Shown here in pieces: positions 31,212 through 40,652 of a stretch of 64,000 nt of DNA. The position numbers and the translations under genes are program-made. Each line of letters begins with the position of its first letter. The stretch's first letter is position 1. Source of the stretch: Rhodobacter calidifons (GTDB lineage Bacteria; Pseudomonadota; Alphaproteobacteria; Rhodobacterales; Rhodobacteraceae). The DNA is taken from NCBI RefSeq assembly GCF_011174775.1, contig NZ_JAANHS010000014.1:1-64000 (forward strand), written 5' to 3'. The notes under the pieces are model-generated. The model did not search any database and had not been told where the DNA came from. It saw only the letters and a list, made by a program, of their open reading frames with translations.

Positions 31212-32303
31212 TCACGCCTTTGCGGCTGCGGCGGCCGCCTCTTCCACAGTTCCTCCTTCGGCCAGGATCTTCGCCTGGATCACCCATTTGTCCCGCGTCA
31301 CGCGGCCCTTGAACGACTTCAGCTCGGCATCGACCAGCGCCACATCGGCATCGGTCCAGGCGGCGATCTGGTCGAAATGATAGAAGCCCAGACTGTTGAC
31401 CAGCCGCTCCAGCGCCGGGCCCACTCCGTCGATCAGCTTCAGATCGTCGGCCTTGCCCCCGCGCGGCGCGGTCAGCCGGACCAGACCCGAAGCCGGGGCC
31501 TTCGCGGCCTTCGCCCGGGGCGAGGCCTTCGGCTTCGCCGCCTTGGTCCTGGGCGCAGCCACAGGCGCCGCATCGGTGACCGGCACCGCCTTTGCCCCAG
31601 GCGCGGCCGCGGCCTCCGCCTTGAGTTCGGCCTTGCCCTTGAACCCGGCCGCCGGCTTTGCCGCCGGCGCGGCGGCCTTTGCGGCCCTTGCGGAGGTTCC
31701 GGCAGCGGTCTTGCCGCCGGCTGCCGCCTTGGTGCCAGACTTCGGTTCGGCCTTCGGTTTCGCGGCAGGTTGCTTTGCAGCGGGTGCAGGCGGCAACGGG
31801 GGGAGTTCCTCCGCCGCCGGGGCAGCCTGGTCCGGGACGGACGGGGCCTGTTGCACCGGCCGGGCGGCGGCCGGCGGCACCGGCTCGACCGGGCGCGGGA
31901 GGATGATCGGGGCGGCATCAAGCTTGGCAAGCGGCGTCACCGTCGCAGCCGGGCGCTGCGAAGCCGGCGAAGCCGCCTCGGGGCGCACCGGCACCGCCAC
32001 CACGGGCGAGGCCTGCGCGCCTTCGATGCCGCTGACGCGGGTCGTGCCTTCCGACAGGGCCGAGGCCGGGACAATCCGGCGCACCTGCCGCGCGGCCTCG
32101 GCGGCATCGTACCGGTTCACCGCGACCGCCAGCCGGTGAAGGACCAGAAGCACGATCAGCGCGATGGCCAGGGCAAAGGCAAGCGACGGGAACAGCATGT
32201 AGTCCAAGACAAAGCGCAGGACGACAAAGAAGATGAGGCCCGAGGCCACAACCAGCCCCCAGCCGCCCCTTCCGATCGTCGTGTCGTCGTCCTCTTCCCG
32301 CAT
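31212..32303 (-). CDS. Long membrane-anchored helix-hairpin-helix protein, second paralogue
   Basis: A 363-residue protein. An acidic N-terminus precedes two hydrophobic helices (about 15-37 and 38-62), then a 210-residue Ala/Pro/Lys-rich disordered region, then the same C-terminal domain (281-350, RGGKADDLKLIDGVGPALERL ... FKGRVTRDKWVIQAKIL) as the neighbouring 204-residue protein and NuoE. The Lys/Ala-rich linker (KAAAPAAKPAAG type) is reminiscent of histone H1-like tails, but the anchor argues for a membrane tether. The start at 32303 is chosen as the first Met with a consistent N-terminus. Confidence 0.75.
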   Translation of the reverse strand: MREEDDDTTIGRGGWGLVVASGLIFFVVLRFVLDYMLFPSLAFALAIALIVLLVLHRLAVAVNRYDAAEAARQVRRIVPASALSEGTTRVSGIEGAQASPVVAVPVRPEAASPASQRPAATVTPLAKLDAAPIILPRPVEPVPPAAARPVQQAPSVPDQAAPAAEELPPLPPAPAAKQPAAKPKAEPKSGTKAAAGGKTAAGTSARAAKAAAPAAKPAAGFKGKAELKAEAAAAPGAKAVPVTDAAPVAAPRTKAAKPKASPRAKAAKAPASGLVRLTAPRGGKADDLKLIDGVGPALERLVNSLGFYHFDQIAAWTDADVALVDAELKSFKGRVTRDKWVIQAKILAEGGTVEEAAAAAAKA

Positions 32304-32367
32304 CCGCCTACCCCATGTCACCCGTCCGGCCCGACCTTGGCCGGACCCGGGCACTCACAAGACACCT

Positions 32368-33447
32368 TCAGCCGCGCGCTGCCGCCTCGGCCTCTTCGAC
32401 ACTGCCGCCCGCCGCAAGGATCCTGGCCTGGGCCACCCAACGGTCGCGGCTGACCCGGCCCTTGAAGCCTTCCAGATTCTCGTCGACCCAGGCGATCTCC
32501 TCCTCAGTCCAGGCGGCGATCTGGTCGAAATGGAAGAAACCCAGCTTGTGGCACAGCTGTTCCAGCTTGGGCCCGATCCCGAGGATCAGCTTCAGGTCAT
32601 CCGGCTTGCCCTTGCGCGCGGCCTTCAGAGCCCTGGGCTTCTTTCCCACCGTTGCCGCAGGCGCAGGCGCCGTTTCGGCCTTCGGCTTCGGCGCGGGCTT
32701 GGCCGCAGGCATGGGCTCGGCCTTGACCGGCTTTGCCGCCCCGCCCAGCCAAGGCGTCCGCAGCGGCACTTCGGTCCCGTCGATCCGCTTGACCGTATCC
32801 TTCAGCTCCACCGCCGCCTGCACGCTGGCGTTATGGGGGTTCCGGCCCGCCTCGTATTCCTTCAGGCTGGTCAGCCCGCCCAGGGGCTCCGAGGCATAGC
32901 GCCCGTTCTGCGGCCCCGGCACCGGGACCTCGCCGTTGCGGAACCGCCCGATCAGAGCGCGCAGCTTCTCGGCCGTCAGGTCCTCGTAATAGTCCTTGCC
33001 GATCTGGGCCATCGGCGCGTTGGCACAGGCCCCCATGCACTCGACCTCTTCCCACGAGAACTTGCCGTCGGCCGACAGCGTATGCGGCGTCGGCGCGATC
33101 AGCTCTTTCGCCACCGCCACCAGCTCCTCGGCGCCGCAGATCATGCAGGAGGTCGTGCCGCAGATCTGCACATGCGCGACCGAGCCCACGGGCTGCAACT
33201 GGAACATGAAGTAGAAGGTCGCCACCTCCAGCGCGCGAATATAGGGCATCCCCAGCATGTCGGCGACATATTCGATCGCGGGGCGGCTAAGCCACCCCTC
33301 CTGCTCCTGCGCGCGCCACAACAGCGGGATGATCGCGCTCGCCTGTCGGCCCTCGGGATATTTGGTGATCTGGGCCTTGGCCCACTCCAGATTCGCCGGG
33401 GTGAAGGCGAAACTCTCGGGCTGGTCCTTGTGAAGACGGCGCAGCAT
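32368..33447 (-). CDS. nuoE: NADH-quinone oxidoreductase subunit E with C-terminal helix-hairpin-helix extension
   Basis: A 359-residue peripheral-arm subunit, about twice the usual 160-220 residues. The thioredoxin-like domain carries the N1a [2Fe-2S] ligands in [10 protein letters not shown] and [10 protein letters not shown]. After about residue 200 comes a linker rich in Ala, Pro and Lys, then a C-terminal domain ([18 protein letters not shown] ... [17 protein letters not shown]) shared with the two proteins encoded immediately downstream. An extended NuoE is known in Rhodobacter. A good ribosome binding site (GAGGA) for the ATG at 33447 lies inside the end of the 52-residue gene. Confidence 0.95.
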   Translation of the reverse strand: MLRRLHKDQPESFAFTPANLEWAKAQITKYPEGRQASAIIPLLWRAQEQEGWLSRPAIEYVADMLGMPYIRALEVATFYFMFQLQPVGSVAHVQICGTTSCMICGAEELVAVAKELIAPTPHTLSADGKFSWEEVECMGACANAPMAQIGKDYYEDLTAEKLRALIGRFRNGEVPVPGPQNGRYASEPLGGLTSLKEYEAGRNPHNASVQAAVELKDTVKRIDGTEVPLRTPWLGGAAKPVKAEPMPAAKPAPKPKAETAPAPAATVGKKPRALKAARKGKPDDLKLILGIGPKLEQLCHKLGFFHFDQIAAWTEEEIAWVDENLEGFKGRVSRDRWVAQARILAAGGSVEEAEAAARG

Positions 33448-33450
33448 GGC

Positions 33451-33609
33451 TCAGAAATATCCTCTGGCGAAAGTCAGGACCACGGCAGCCACGGCGCCCG
33501 AGACGGCGCCCATGACCAGCTTGTGGCCATAGCGGGACCCAACGACCCCGGCCAGGCCCGCAGCCGCGCCCAGGATCAGGGTCCACAGATTGATCGTGAC
33601 GTCCGGCAT
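33451..33609 (-). CDS. 52-residue membrane peptide between nuoD and nuoE
   Basis: A short gene missed by length filters. The predicted product starts [21 protein letters not shown] and ends VLTFARGYF. Two glycine/alanine-rich hydrophobic segments (LWTLILGAAAGLAGVVG and LVMGAVSGAVAAVVLTF) flank a short basic turn (SRYGHK), predicting a two-helix hairpin in the membrane. The ATG shares a base with the nuoD stop (TGATG), and the stop is three bases before the nuoE ATG, so the reading frame fills the gap exactly. Such tight packing supports a real gene. Function unknown, possibly a complex I accessory. Confidence 0.75.
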   Translation of the reverse strand: MPDVTINLWTLILGAAAGLAGVVGSRYGHKLVMGAVSGAVAAVVLTFARGYF

Positions 33610-34844
33610 CAGCGGTCGATCTCCCCGAACACGACATCCATCGTGCCGATGATGGCGCTGACGTCGGCCAACTGGTGGCCCTTGCAGATCCAGTCCATCG
33701 ACTGAAGATGCAGATAGCCCGGCGCGCGGATCTTGGCCCGATAGGGCCGGTTGGTCCCGTCGGCCACCAGATAGACCCCGAACTCGCCCTTCGGCGCCTC
33801 GACCGCGGCATAGACCTCGCCCGCAGGCACATGGAACCCTTCGGTGTAGAGCTTGAAGTGGTGGATCAAGGCCTCCATCGAGGTCTTCATCTCGGCCCGC
33901 TTCGGCGGGGTGATCTTGCCGCGCGCCAGCACGTCGCCCTTCTCCACCCGCAGCTTGGCGCAGGCCTGGCGGATGATGCTGGTCGATTCCCGCATCTCGG
34001 CCATGCGGCAGAGATAGCGGTCATAGCAGTCGCCGTTCTTGCCGACCGGAATCTTGAAGTCGAATTCGTCGTAGCACTCATAGGGCTGGGCGCGGCGCAG
34101 GTCCCAGGCCAGACCCGACCCGCGCACCATCACGCCGGAATAGCCCCAGGCCAGCGCATCCGCTTCGGTCACCACGCCGATATCGGCATTGCGCTGCTTG
34201 AAGATGCGGTTCTCGGTCAGAAGCCCGTCGATATCGTCCAGCACCTTGGGGAAAGCCTCGGCCCAGGCGTCGATGTCGTCGATCAGCTGCGGCGTCAGGT
34301 CCTGATGCACCCCGCCGGGGCGGAAATAGGCCGCGTGAAGCCGCGCCCCGCAGGCGCGCTCGTAGAAGACCATCAGCTTCTCGCGTTCCTCGAAGCCCCA
34401 GAGCGGCGGGGTCAGCGCGCCCACGTCCATCGCCTGCGTGGTCACGTTCAGAAGGTGGTTCAGCACCCGCCCGATCTCGCAGAACAGCACCCGGATCAGG
34501 CTGGCGCGGCGCGGCACGACCGTCCCGGTCAGCCGCTCGATCGCCAGACACCAGGCGTGCTCCTGATTCATCGGCGCCACATAGTCCAGCCGGTCGAAAT
34601 AGGGCAGGTTCTGAAGATAGGTGCGGCTTTCCATCAGCTTCTCGGTGCCGCGATGCAAGAGGCCGATATGCGGGTCGCAGCGTTCGACGATCTCGCCGTC
34701 CAGCTCCAGCACCAGCCGCAGCACACCATGCGCCGCCGGGTGCTGGGGCCCGAAGTTGATGTTGAAATTGCGGATGCGCTGTTCGCCGGTCTCCAGGTCC
34801 ACCGACCCGTCATCATAGCTGTTGCGCCGGATGTCGCCGTCCAT
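33609..34844 (-). CDS. nuoD: NADH-quinone oxidoreductase subunit D
   Basis: A 411-residue peripheral-arm subunit related to the large subunit of NiFe hydrogenases but without the metal ligands. It forms the quinone site with NuoB. Diagnostic segments are [15 protein letters not shown], the [15 protein letters not shown] region, and the terminal [12 protein letters not shown]. Normal length for a separate NuoD (not fused with NuoC). Confidence 0.97.
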   Translation of the reverse strand: MDGDIRRNSYDDGSVDLETGEQRIRNFNINFGPQHPAAHGVLRLVLELDGEIVERCDPHIGLLHRGTEKLMESRTYLQNLPYFDRLDYVAPMNQEHAWCLAIERLTGTVVPRRASLIRVLFCEIGRVLNHLLNVTTQAMDVGALTPPLWGFEEREKLMVFYERACGARLHAAYFRPGGVHQDLTPQLIDDIDAWAEAFPKVLDDIDGLLTENRIFKQRNADIGVVTEADALAWGYSGVMVRGSGLAWDLRRAQPYECYDEFDFKIPVGKNGDCYDRYLCRMAEMRESTSIIRQACAKLRVEKGDVLARGKITPPKRAEMKTSMEALIHHFKLYTEGFHVPAGEVYAAVEAPKGEFGVYLVADGTNRPYRAKIRAPGYLHLQSMDWICKGHQLADVSAIIGTMDVVFGEIDR

Positions 34845-34872
34845 CAGTTTGCTCCCCTGCGGTCGCGGGCCA

Positions 34873-35478
34873 TCACTTGGCCTCCGCCTTCTGGTCTCCC
34901 GGAAGGATATAGTCCGCCCCTTCCCAGGGGCTCATGAAATCGAACTGCCGGTATTCCTGCACCAGCTTCACCGGCTCGTAGACGACGCGCTTCAGCGCCT
35001 CGTCATAGCGCACCTCGGTGTAGCCGGTGGTCGGAAAGTCCTTGCGCAGCGGATAGCCCCGGAAACCATAGTCGGTCAGGATGCGCCGCAGGTCCGGGTG
35101 GCCCGAGAACAGGATGCCGAACATGTCGAACACCTCCCGCTCGAACCAGTTGGCGCTGGGGTGCAGGTCGGTGATCGACGGCACCATCTCTTCCTCGCGC
35201 ACGGCGACCTTCACGCGGATGCGGTGGTTCCGGTACATCGACAGGAAGTGATAGACCACGTCGAACCGCTGCGGCCGTTCAGGGTGATCGACCGCCGTGA
35301 TGTCCACCAGAGTGGAGAACCGGCAAGAGGCATCGTCGCGCAGGAACTCCACCAGCGCCTCAAGGTTCGCCAGATTCGCCACCACGGTCAATTCGCCGAA
35401 GGCGATGGTGGTCGAGACGACAGCCTCGGGCTGCTTCAGCTCGATATAGCCGGCAAGTTCGGTCAGGGCTTCGGACAT
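34873..35478 (-). CDS. nuoC: NADH-quinone oxidoreductase subunit C
   Basis: A 201-residue peripheral-arm subunit of the 30-kDa class. The signature [24 protein letters not shown] is present, followed by GYPLRKDFP. It is encoded separately from nuoD, as usual in alphaproteobacteria and mitochondria. A 28-base gap precedes nuoD. Confidence 0.97.
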   Translation of the reverse strand: MSEALTELAGYIELKQPEAVVSTTIAFGELTVVANLANLEALVEFLRDDASCRFSTLVDITAVDHPERPQRFDVVYHFLSMYRNHRIRVKVAVREEEMVPSITDLHPSANWFEREVFDMFGILFSGHPDLRRILTDYGFRGYPLRKDFPTTGYTEVRYDEALKRVVYEPVKLVQEYRQFDFMSPWEGADYILPGDQKAEAK

Positions 35479-35483
35479 GGGGC

Positions 35484-36373
<890 letters not shown>

Positions 36374-36443
36374 GAGGGGCTCCTTGATGGCTTGCGGCGC
36401 GCTTGCAAGGCAGACCGTCTCCGGCCCGCTTCGTCTCCCCGCC

Positions 36444-36472
36444 CGTTTACTCTGCGGCCCTGCCGGGGTCAA
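36444..36472 (-). promoter_or_regulatory. Candidate promoter of the nuo operon
   Basis: On the minus strand: TTGACC (36472-36467), 17-base spacer, TAAACG (36449-36444), about 70 bases ahead of the nuoA GTG, within the 183-base gap between the nuclease-like gene and nuoA. The -35 is good, the -10 weak. Confidence 0.4.
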
Positions 36473-36556
36473 CCGAAGCCGGGGCAGATTCCCGGCCCTG
36501 CGGGTGCAGAAAATCCAGCAAACCAAGTGTTTTGGTCGGAAATTCCGCCCTGCCCC

Positions 36557-37072
36557 TCAGCACCAGGTTCCCCGCAACCCGCCGCCGTACTGGCGCCCGT
36601 GGCCTGCCCGGATCATCGCGCGGGCGACGTCAACCCCGTCCAGCTCCAGCCGCACCAGCATCCGGCCGTACGGGTCCGTGCCCTGCCGCTTTAGCGACAG
36701 CCGGTCCGCCTTCTGGATCAGCGTCCGCAGCGCCCAGGCAGCCTTCTCGGCCGCGATGAACTCGGCCAGGCATTTCGGCGCGAACTTCTCGGGCGTGTCG
36801 AAGCCCAGAAGCCGCGCGCTGACCATGCCGTCCTCGGGGCAGATCAGCGACAGGGTATCCCCGTCCACCACCCGCAGGATCCGGCAATCGCCCTGGGCAC
36901 TGGCCACCGTCTTCATGCCCGCATTCACCAGGTCGGCAACGGTCGGCACCAGCACCAGCCCGCCCAGACCCAGCACGATCACCGACTTGAGATAGAAGCG
37001 CGGATCGGCCAGCCGCCGCAGCCCGCGCACCAGCGGTCCTGCCGGCCGGGCCGGACGGAAAAGCCAGCCCAT
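36557..37072 (-). CDS. Membrane-anchored staphylococcal nuclease-like (SNase/thermonuclease) protein
   Basis: A 171-residue protein with one N-terminal transmembrane segment (about 30-48) and a compact SNase domain: CRILRVVDGDTLSLI, ARLLGFDTPE and DPYGRMLVRLELDGVDVARAMI. These contain the Asp, Arg and Glu positions around the calcium and phosphate site of staphylococcal nuclease. It would act at the outer face of the inner membrane or periplasm on nucleic acids. The gene abuts the aminotransferase gene and ends the three-gene minus-strand run starting with the MFS transporter at 39560. Confidence 0.8.
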   Translation of the reverse strand: MGWLFRPARPAGPLVRGLRRLADPRFYLKSVIVLGLGGLVLVPTVADLVNAGMKTVASAQGDCRILRVVDGDTLSLICPEDGMVSARLLGFDTPEKFAPKCLAEFIAAEKAAWALRTLIQKADRLSLKRQGTDPYGRMLVRLELDGVDVARAMIRAGHGRQYGGGLRGTWC

Positions 37073-38304
37073 CAGTCCGCGACCGGAGCCGCCACCGGGG
37101 CCAGAGCCTTGGCCGCCAAGGCCCGCGCCGCCTCCTCCGCGATGATCCGGGCGATCTGGTCCACGTCATCGGTGGCGAAGGTCAACGGCAGCCGCATGTC
37201 GATCAGCCCGGCCAGCACCCGGTCGGTCTGCGGCAGCGGCTCCGGCGCGGCATAGTGCCAATGCGCATAGCGGCTGGTGAAGCCCGCCGGTTCCGCTGCC
37301 CCGAACCACTTCAGCTCCACCCCCCGCGCCGCTGCCCCCGCGACGAAACCCGCCACCCGAGCCGCTTCCCATCCCGGCAGCAGGAACTGAAAGCTTGACC
37401 CCATGTAGTCCTCATGCTGCGGCCTTGGGATCAGCCGGACACCCGGCGCGCCCGCCAGGCCCCGCTCCATCCCCTCATAAAGCGCCCGCCACCGCGCCCG
37501 CCTCTCATCCAGCATCGCCACCTGAGGCCGCAGGATCGCCGCGCGCAGGTTGTCCATCCGGGAGGAGACGTTCGGCACCTCCAGCCTCAGCCGCTCGAAC
37601 ACCTCCGGCGGGGGCGCCGCGCGGTGCCGGGCATACAGCATGTAGGACCCCGACAAGAGCACCGCCCGCGCGGCAAGCTCGGCGTCATCGGTCACCAGAA
37701 ACCCGCCCTCGCCGCTGTTCATATGCTTGTAGGTCTGCGTCGAATAGCAGCCGATCGCCCCGTGCCGCCCCGAGGGCACGCCCTTCCACCTGGCCCCCAT
37801 CGTATGCGCGCAATCCTCGATCACCTGCACACCCAGCCGGTCGCACAGGGCCATCAGCGCCTCCATGTCGCAGACATGCCCGCGCATGTGCGACAGCAGC
37901 AGCACCCGCGCGCCCGAGGCCTTCGCCTGCGCCTCCAGATGCGCAAGGTCGATGGTCAGATCCTCCGTCACCTCGACAAGCACCGGCCTTGCCCCCAGCG
38001 AGGCAATCGCCCCCGGCACCGGGGCCAGCGTGAAGGCGTTGGACAGGACCGGCTCGCCCGGTTTCACCTGCAAGGCCCGCAGGGCACAGGCCATCGCCGC
38101 CCCGCCGGACGCCAGCCCAAGGCAGTATTTCGCGCCCAGATAGGCCGCGAACTCCTCCTCAAGCAAAGCCGTTTCCGCGATTTCACCGGGCGCCGTGTTG
38201 TAACGGTGCAGCCGCCCGTGCCGCAGCACCGCCAGCGCGGCCTCGATCCCGGCCTCGGGGATCGGCTCCTGCTGGGTGAAACTGCCGGTGAAACGCTCGG
38301 TCAT
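37072..38304 (-). CDS. DegT/DnrJ/EryC1/StrS-type PLP aminotransferase
   Basis: A 410-residue PLP-dependent enzyme of the sugar-aminotransferase family. The PLP-binding Asp164 (VIEDCAHTMGARWKG), Ser/Thr-rich phosphate loop region and Schiff-base Lys193 (YSTQTYKHMNSGEGGFLVT) are visible. Family members convert keto-sugars to amino-sugars for surface polysaccharides or antibiotics, but no nucleotide-sugar genes are adjacent. The N-terminus and the acceptor specificity region (RYNTAPGE) do not match a named enzyme that I can recall. It overlaps the MFS gene stop by four bases. Confidence 0.82.
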   Translation of the reverse strand: MTERFTGSFTQQEPIPEAGIEAALAVLRHGRLHRYNTAPGEIAETALLEEEFAAYLGAKYCLGLASGGAAMACALRALQVKPGEPVLSNAFTLAPVPGAIASLGARPVLVEVTEDLTIDLAHLEAQAKASGARVLLLSHMRGHVCDMEALMALCDRLGVQVIEDCAHTMGARWKGVPSGRHGAIGCYSTQTYKHMNSGEGGFLVTDDAELAARAVLLSGSYMLYARHRAAPPPEVFERLRLEVPNVSSRMDNLRAAILRPQVAMLDERRARWRALYEGMERGLAGAPGVRLIPRPQHEDYMGSSFQFLLPGWEAARVAGFVAGAAARGVELKWFGAAEPAGFTSRYAHWHYAAPEPLPQTDRVLAGLIDMRLPLTFATDDVDQIARIIAEEAARALAAKALAPVAAPVAD

Positions 38305-39560
38305 GCCTTTTCGGACCTCTTGAGGATCAGGAACAGCACGGTGGTCAGCGCCAGGAACCCCGCCGCCACCCAGAAGGCCACATCCGTCGACCGCCAGGCG
38401 CGGCCCTCCGCCCAGAAATGCCCGAAGACGAAGGCAAAGAAAACGGTGCCGAACAGCATCGCCACATTGGTCACGGCCGAAATCCCGCCCTGCAACTCGC
38501 CCTGCGCATCCTCGGGCACGCGCCTGGTCAGCAGCGTCGTCATCAACGGATGCACAAAGCCTTCCGGCCCGTGCAGGATCATCAACGCGATCACCGCGCC
38601 CAGCGAGCCTACAAAGCCATAGCCCAGCACCACCAGCGTGGCACAGACCAGCCCGAACAGCGCCACGGTCCACTCGCCGAACCGCTTGGTCGCAGGGCCG
38701 GTCAGCAGCCCCTGGAAGCCCCCTGCGATCAGCCCGAAGACCGCCAGCGTCGCCCCCACCATCGCCTCGGACCAGCCGAACTTGGCGATCCCCCAGAAGG
38801 CCCAGATCGCCGGATAGACGCTGGTGGAAAAGAAGAACAGGCCCATGACCAGCACCATCGGCAGGACGCCCCTGTAGGTCGCAAAGACCCGGAAGGCGCC
38901 GAAGGGATTGGCCCGCCACAGCTCGAACGGGCGGCGGTTCCCGGGGGCCAGCGATTCCGGCAGCACGAACCAGCCGTAGACGAAATTAAGCAGGGAAATG
39001 CCCGCCGCCACCCAGAACGGCACGCGCGGCCCCAGCTCTCCCAGAAGCCCGCCGATCGCGGGGCCGATCACGAAGCCCACGCCAAAGGCCGCGCCCATGT
39101 AGCCGTAAGCCTTGGCGCGGTCGTCGGGCGCGGTGACATCGGCGATGTAGGCGCTGGCGATGATCCAGCTTGCGCCGCAGACCCCGGCGATGACCCGTCC
39201 TGCGAACAGCCATTCCAGCGAGGGCGCCAGCGCCATCAGGATGAAGTCCATCCCCAGCCCGAAGATCGCAAGCAGCAAGAGCGGGCGGCGCCCGAAGCGA
39301 TCCGACAGGTTGCCCATCAGCGGCGCAAAGAGGAACTGGGCCAGCGAAAACGCCGCGAACATCCAGCCGCCGATCACCGCCGCCCGGGCGATATCGACAT
39401 GGCCCACATCCTCGATCAGCTTCGGCAGGACCGGCATGATGAGGCCAAAGCCCACCATGTCCAGAAAGACCGTGATCAGCACGAAGGTCACCGCATGGCG
39501 GCTGACCGCCCTAGGCGCCTCCGGCGCCGGATCGGCAGGGATGTCGGAGGCCTCGGTCAT
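38301..39560 (-). CDS. MFS transporter, TetA-like (DHA1 family)
   Basis: A 419-residue twelve-helix major facilitator. Motif A in loop 2-3 ([16 protein letters not shown]), the [17 protein letters not shown] and [21 protein letters not shown] helix 4-5 antiporter motif are typical of proton-driven drug efflux pumps of the TetA type. The cytoplasmic N-terminus has a short Pro-rich extension. The start at 39560 is chosen over a long upstream extension with no family features. First gene of a probable operon with the aminotransferase and nuclease-like genes. Confidence 0.85.
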   Translation of the reverse strand: MTEASDIPADPAPEAPRAVSRHAVTFVLITVFLDMVGFGLIMPVLPKLIEDVGHVDIARAAVIGGWMFAAFSLAQFLFAPLMGNLSDRFGRRPLLLLAIFGLGMDFILMALAPSLEWLFAGRVIAGVCGASWIIASAYIADVTAPDDRAKAYGYMGAAFGVGFVIGPAIGGLLGELGPRVPFWVAAGISLLNFVYGWFVLPESLAPGNRRPFELWRANPFGAFRVFATYRGVLPMVLVMGLFFFSTSVYPAIWAFWGIAKFGWSEAMVGATLAVFGLIAGGFQGLLTGPATKRFGEWTVALFGLVCATLVVLGYGFVGSLGAVIALMILHGPEGFVHPLMTTLLTRRVPEDAQGELQGGISAVTNVAMLFGTVFFAFVFGHFWAEGRAWRSTDVAFWVAAGFLALTTVLFLILKRSEKA

Positions 39561-39642
39561 GGCCGCGACCCTATGGGTCGGCGCAGCGACTGTCAAAGGG
39601 GCGCGGGGCGACGTCCCACTCTTCGCCGCCCCTTCCCTTCGC

Positions 39643-39727
39643 CGAATATCCCCGCCTGAGGCACGGCCCGAGCCGGTTGGCCAAAGGCCAGAGGCGAGAC
39701 AAGGGCTTGCGCCGTCAGGCGCTCGAT
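39643..39727 (+). repeat. AAATATCC-family repeat (copy 3)
   Basis: GAATATCCCCGCCTGAGGCAC followed by CCGAGCCGGTTGGCC, AGGCCAGAGGCGAGACAA and TTGCGCC-AGGCGCTC. Over about 85 bases it is nearly identical to 54550-54640. Confidence 0.8.
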
Positions 39728-39832
39728 CCGACAGCCTCTGCACCCGGAACCGTCCTGTCAGCCCCCGGACCATGTCGCGTATGGTGGGCCGTTCTGCGCC
39801 CCTTCGGCGCAGGCCGACCCACCGCCCGAAAA

Positions 39833-39875
39833 GGTTAACCAGACCTGAATGCCCGCAGACAAGCCATTGATTTTC
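39833..39875 (+). repeat. AAGCCATTGA intergenic element (copy 2)
   Basis: GGTTAA, CTGAATGCCCGCAGA-CAAGCCATTGATTTT. Close match to 5208-5253. Confidence 0.65.
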
Positions 39876-39888
39876 CGTGCACGGTAAC

Positions 39889-39908
39889 AGGCGCCGCGCG
39901 CGGCGCGG
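39889..39908 (-). terminator. GC palindrome downstream of gph
   Basis: The same 16-base palindrome as at 5264-5279 (here 39891-39906), two bases after the gph stop on the minus strand. Here it lacks the T-run, so termination is less certain. Confidence 0.4.
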
Positions 39909-40559
39909 TCACGTCAGCAGCCGCCCCGCCAGCCCCGGCAGGTCCTCGAACCGGTCCAGCAGCGCCGCCGGCCGGAACCGGGAAACGCCCGCCCCCTCCG
40001 GCCCGAAGGTAACAAGGACCACCGGCACCCCCGCCGCCACCCCGGTCTTCGCGTCCGTCTCGGTATCCCCCACCAGCATCGACCGCCCCACGACCCCCCC
40101 GGCCCGCTCCACCGCCGCCCGGTAAGGGACGGGATCGGGCTTCCGGACCGGAAAGGTATCCGCCCCGACCAGAGCCCCGAAGGCCCCCCGCACCCCAAGC
40201 TCGGCCAGCAGAAGCTCTGCCAATGCCTCCGGCTTGTTCGTGCAGACCGACACCGCGAAGCCCCCCGCCTTCAAGGCCTCCACCGCCTCCATCGCGCCGG
40301 GATAGAGCCGGGTATGCGTGGCGATCCCCGCCCGGTAGGCCTCCAGCAGCACCGGATAGCCCGCATCCACATCCGCCTCGGACCAGTCCATCCCCAGCCG
40401 GGTGAACCCCAGCCGCAGCATCGCCCGCCCGCCATGGAACGCTGTCAGGGCATCCTGCGGCCCCAGCACCGCCCGTGGCAACGCCGCATTCGCCGCCGCC
40501 AGCAGATCCAGCGAGGTGTCCGCCAAAGTTCCGTCCAGATCGAATACGACACAGCGCAT
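39909..40559 (-). CDS. gph: Phosphoglycolate phosphatase (HAD superfamily)
   Basis: A 216-residue HAD hydrolase. Motif I FDLDGTLADTS (nucleophile Asp), motif II region VCTNK, and motifs III/IV in KPDPVPY and MLVGDTETDAKTG are all intact, with an alpha-helical cap after motif I (residues 17-90). Length and motif spacing fit phosphoglycolate phosphatases. It removes phosphate from 2-phosphoglycolate formed by Rubisco oxygenation or DNA repair, but related HAD enzymes cannot be excluded. It is divergent from glmU. Confidence 0.85.
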   Translation of the reverse strand: MRCVVFDLDGTLADTSLDLLAAANAALPRAVLGPQDALTAFHGGRAMLRLGFTRLGMDWSEADVDAGYPVLLEAYRAGIATHTRLYPGAMEAVEALKAGGFAVSVCTNKPEALAELLLAELGVRGAFGALVGADTFPVRKPDPVPYRAAVERAGGVVGRSMLVGDTETDAKTGVAAGVPVVLVTFGPEGAGVSRFRPAALLDRFEDLPGLAGRLLT

Positions 40560-40597
40560 GTTTGGCAGTCCTGTAACCTGTCGTGAAGCGCGGCCCC

Positions 40598-40625
40598 TTG
40601 CCACCCTTCGCCACGGGGGTAAAAC
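40598..40625 (+). promoter_or_regulatory. Candidate promoter of glmU-glmS
   Basis: TTGCCA (40598-40603), 16-base spacer, TAAAAC (40620-40625), about 28 bases before the glmU ATG in the gph/glmU divergent region. Confidence 0.35.
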
Positions 40626-40652
40626 GGGCGCCGACACATTGGAAGGGCAAGA

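Larger units (their letters stand above)
39561..39908. other. 348-base intergenic region with two repeat elements
   Basis: No gene is seen. The segment holds an AAATATCC-type element (39643-39727) and an AAGCCATTGA element (39833-39875) followed by the 16-base GC palindrome (39891-39906) directly downstream of gph. Confidence 0.7.
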
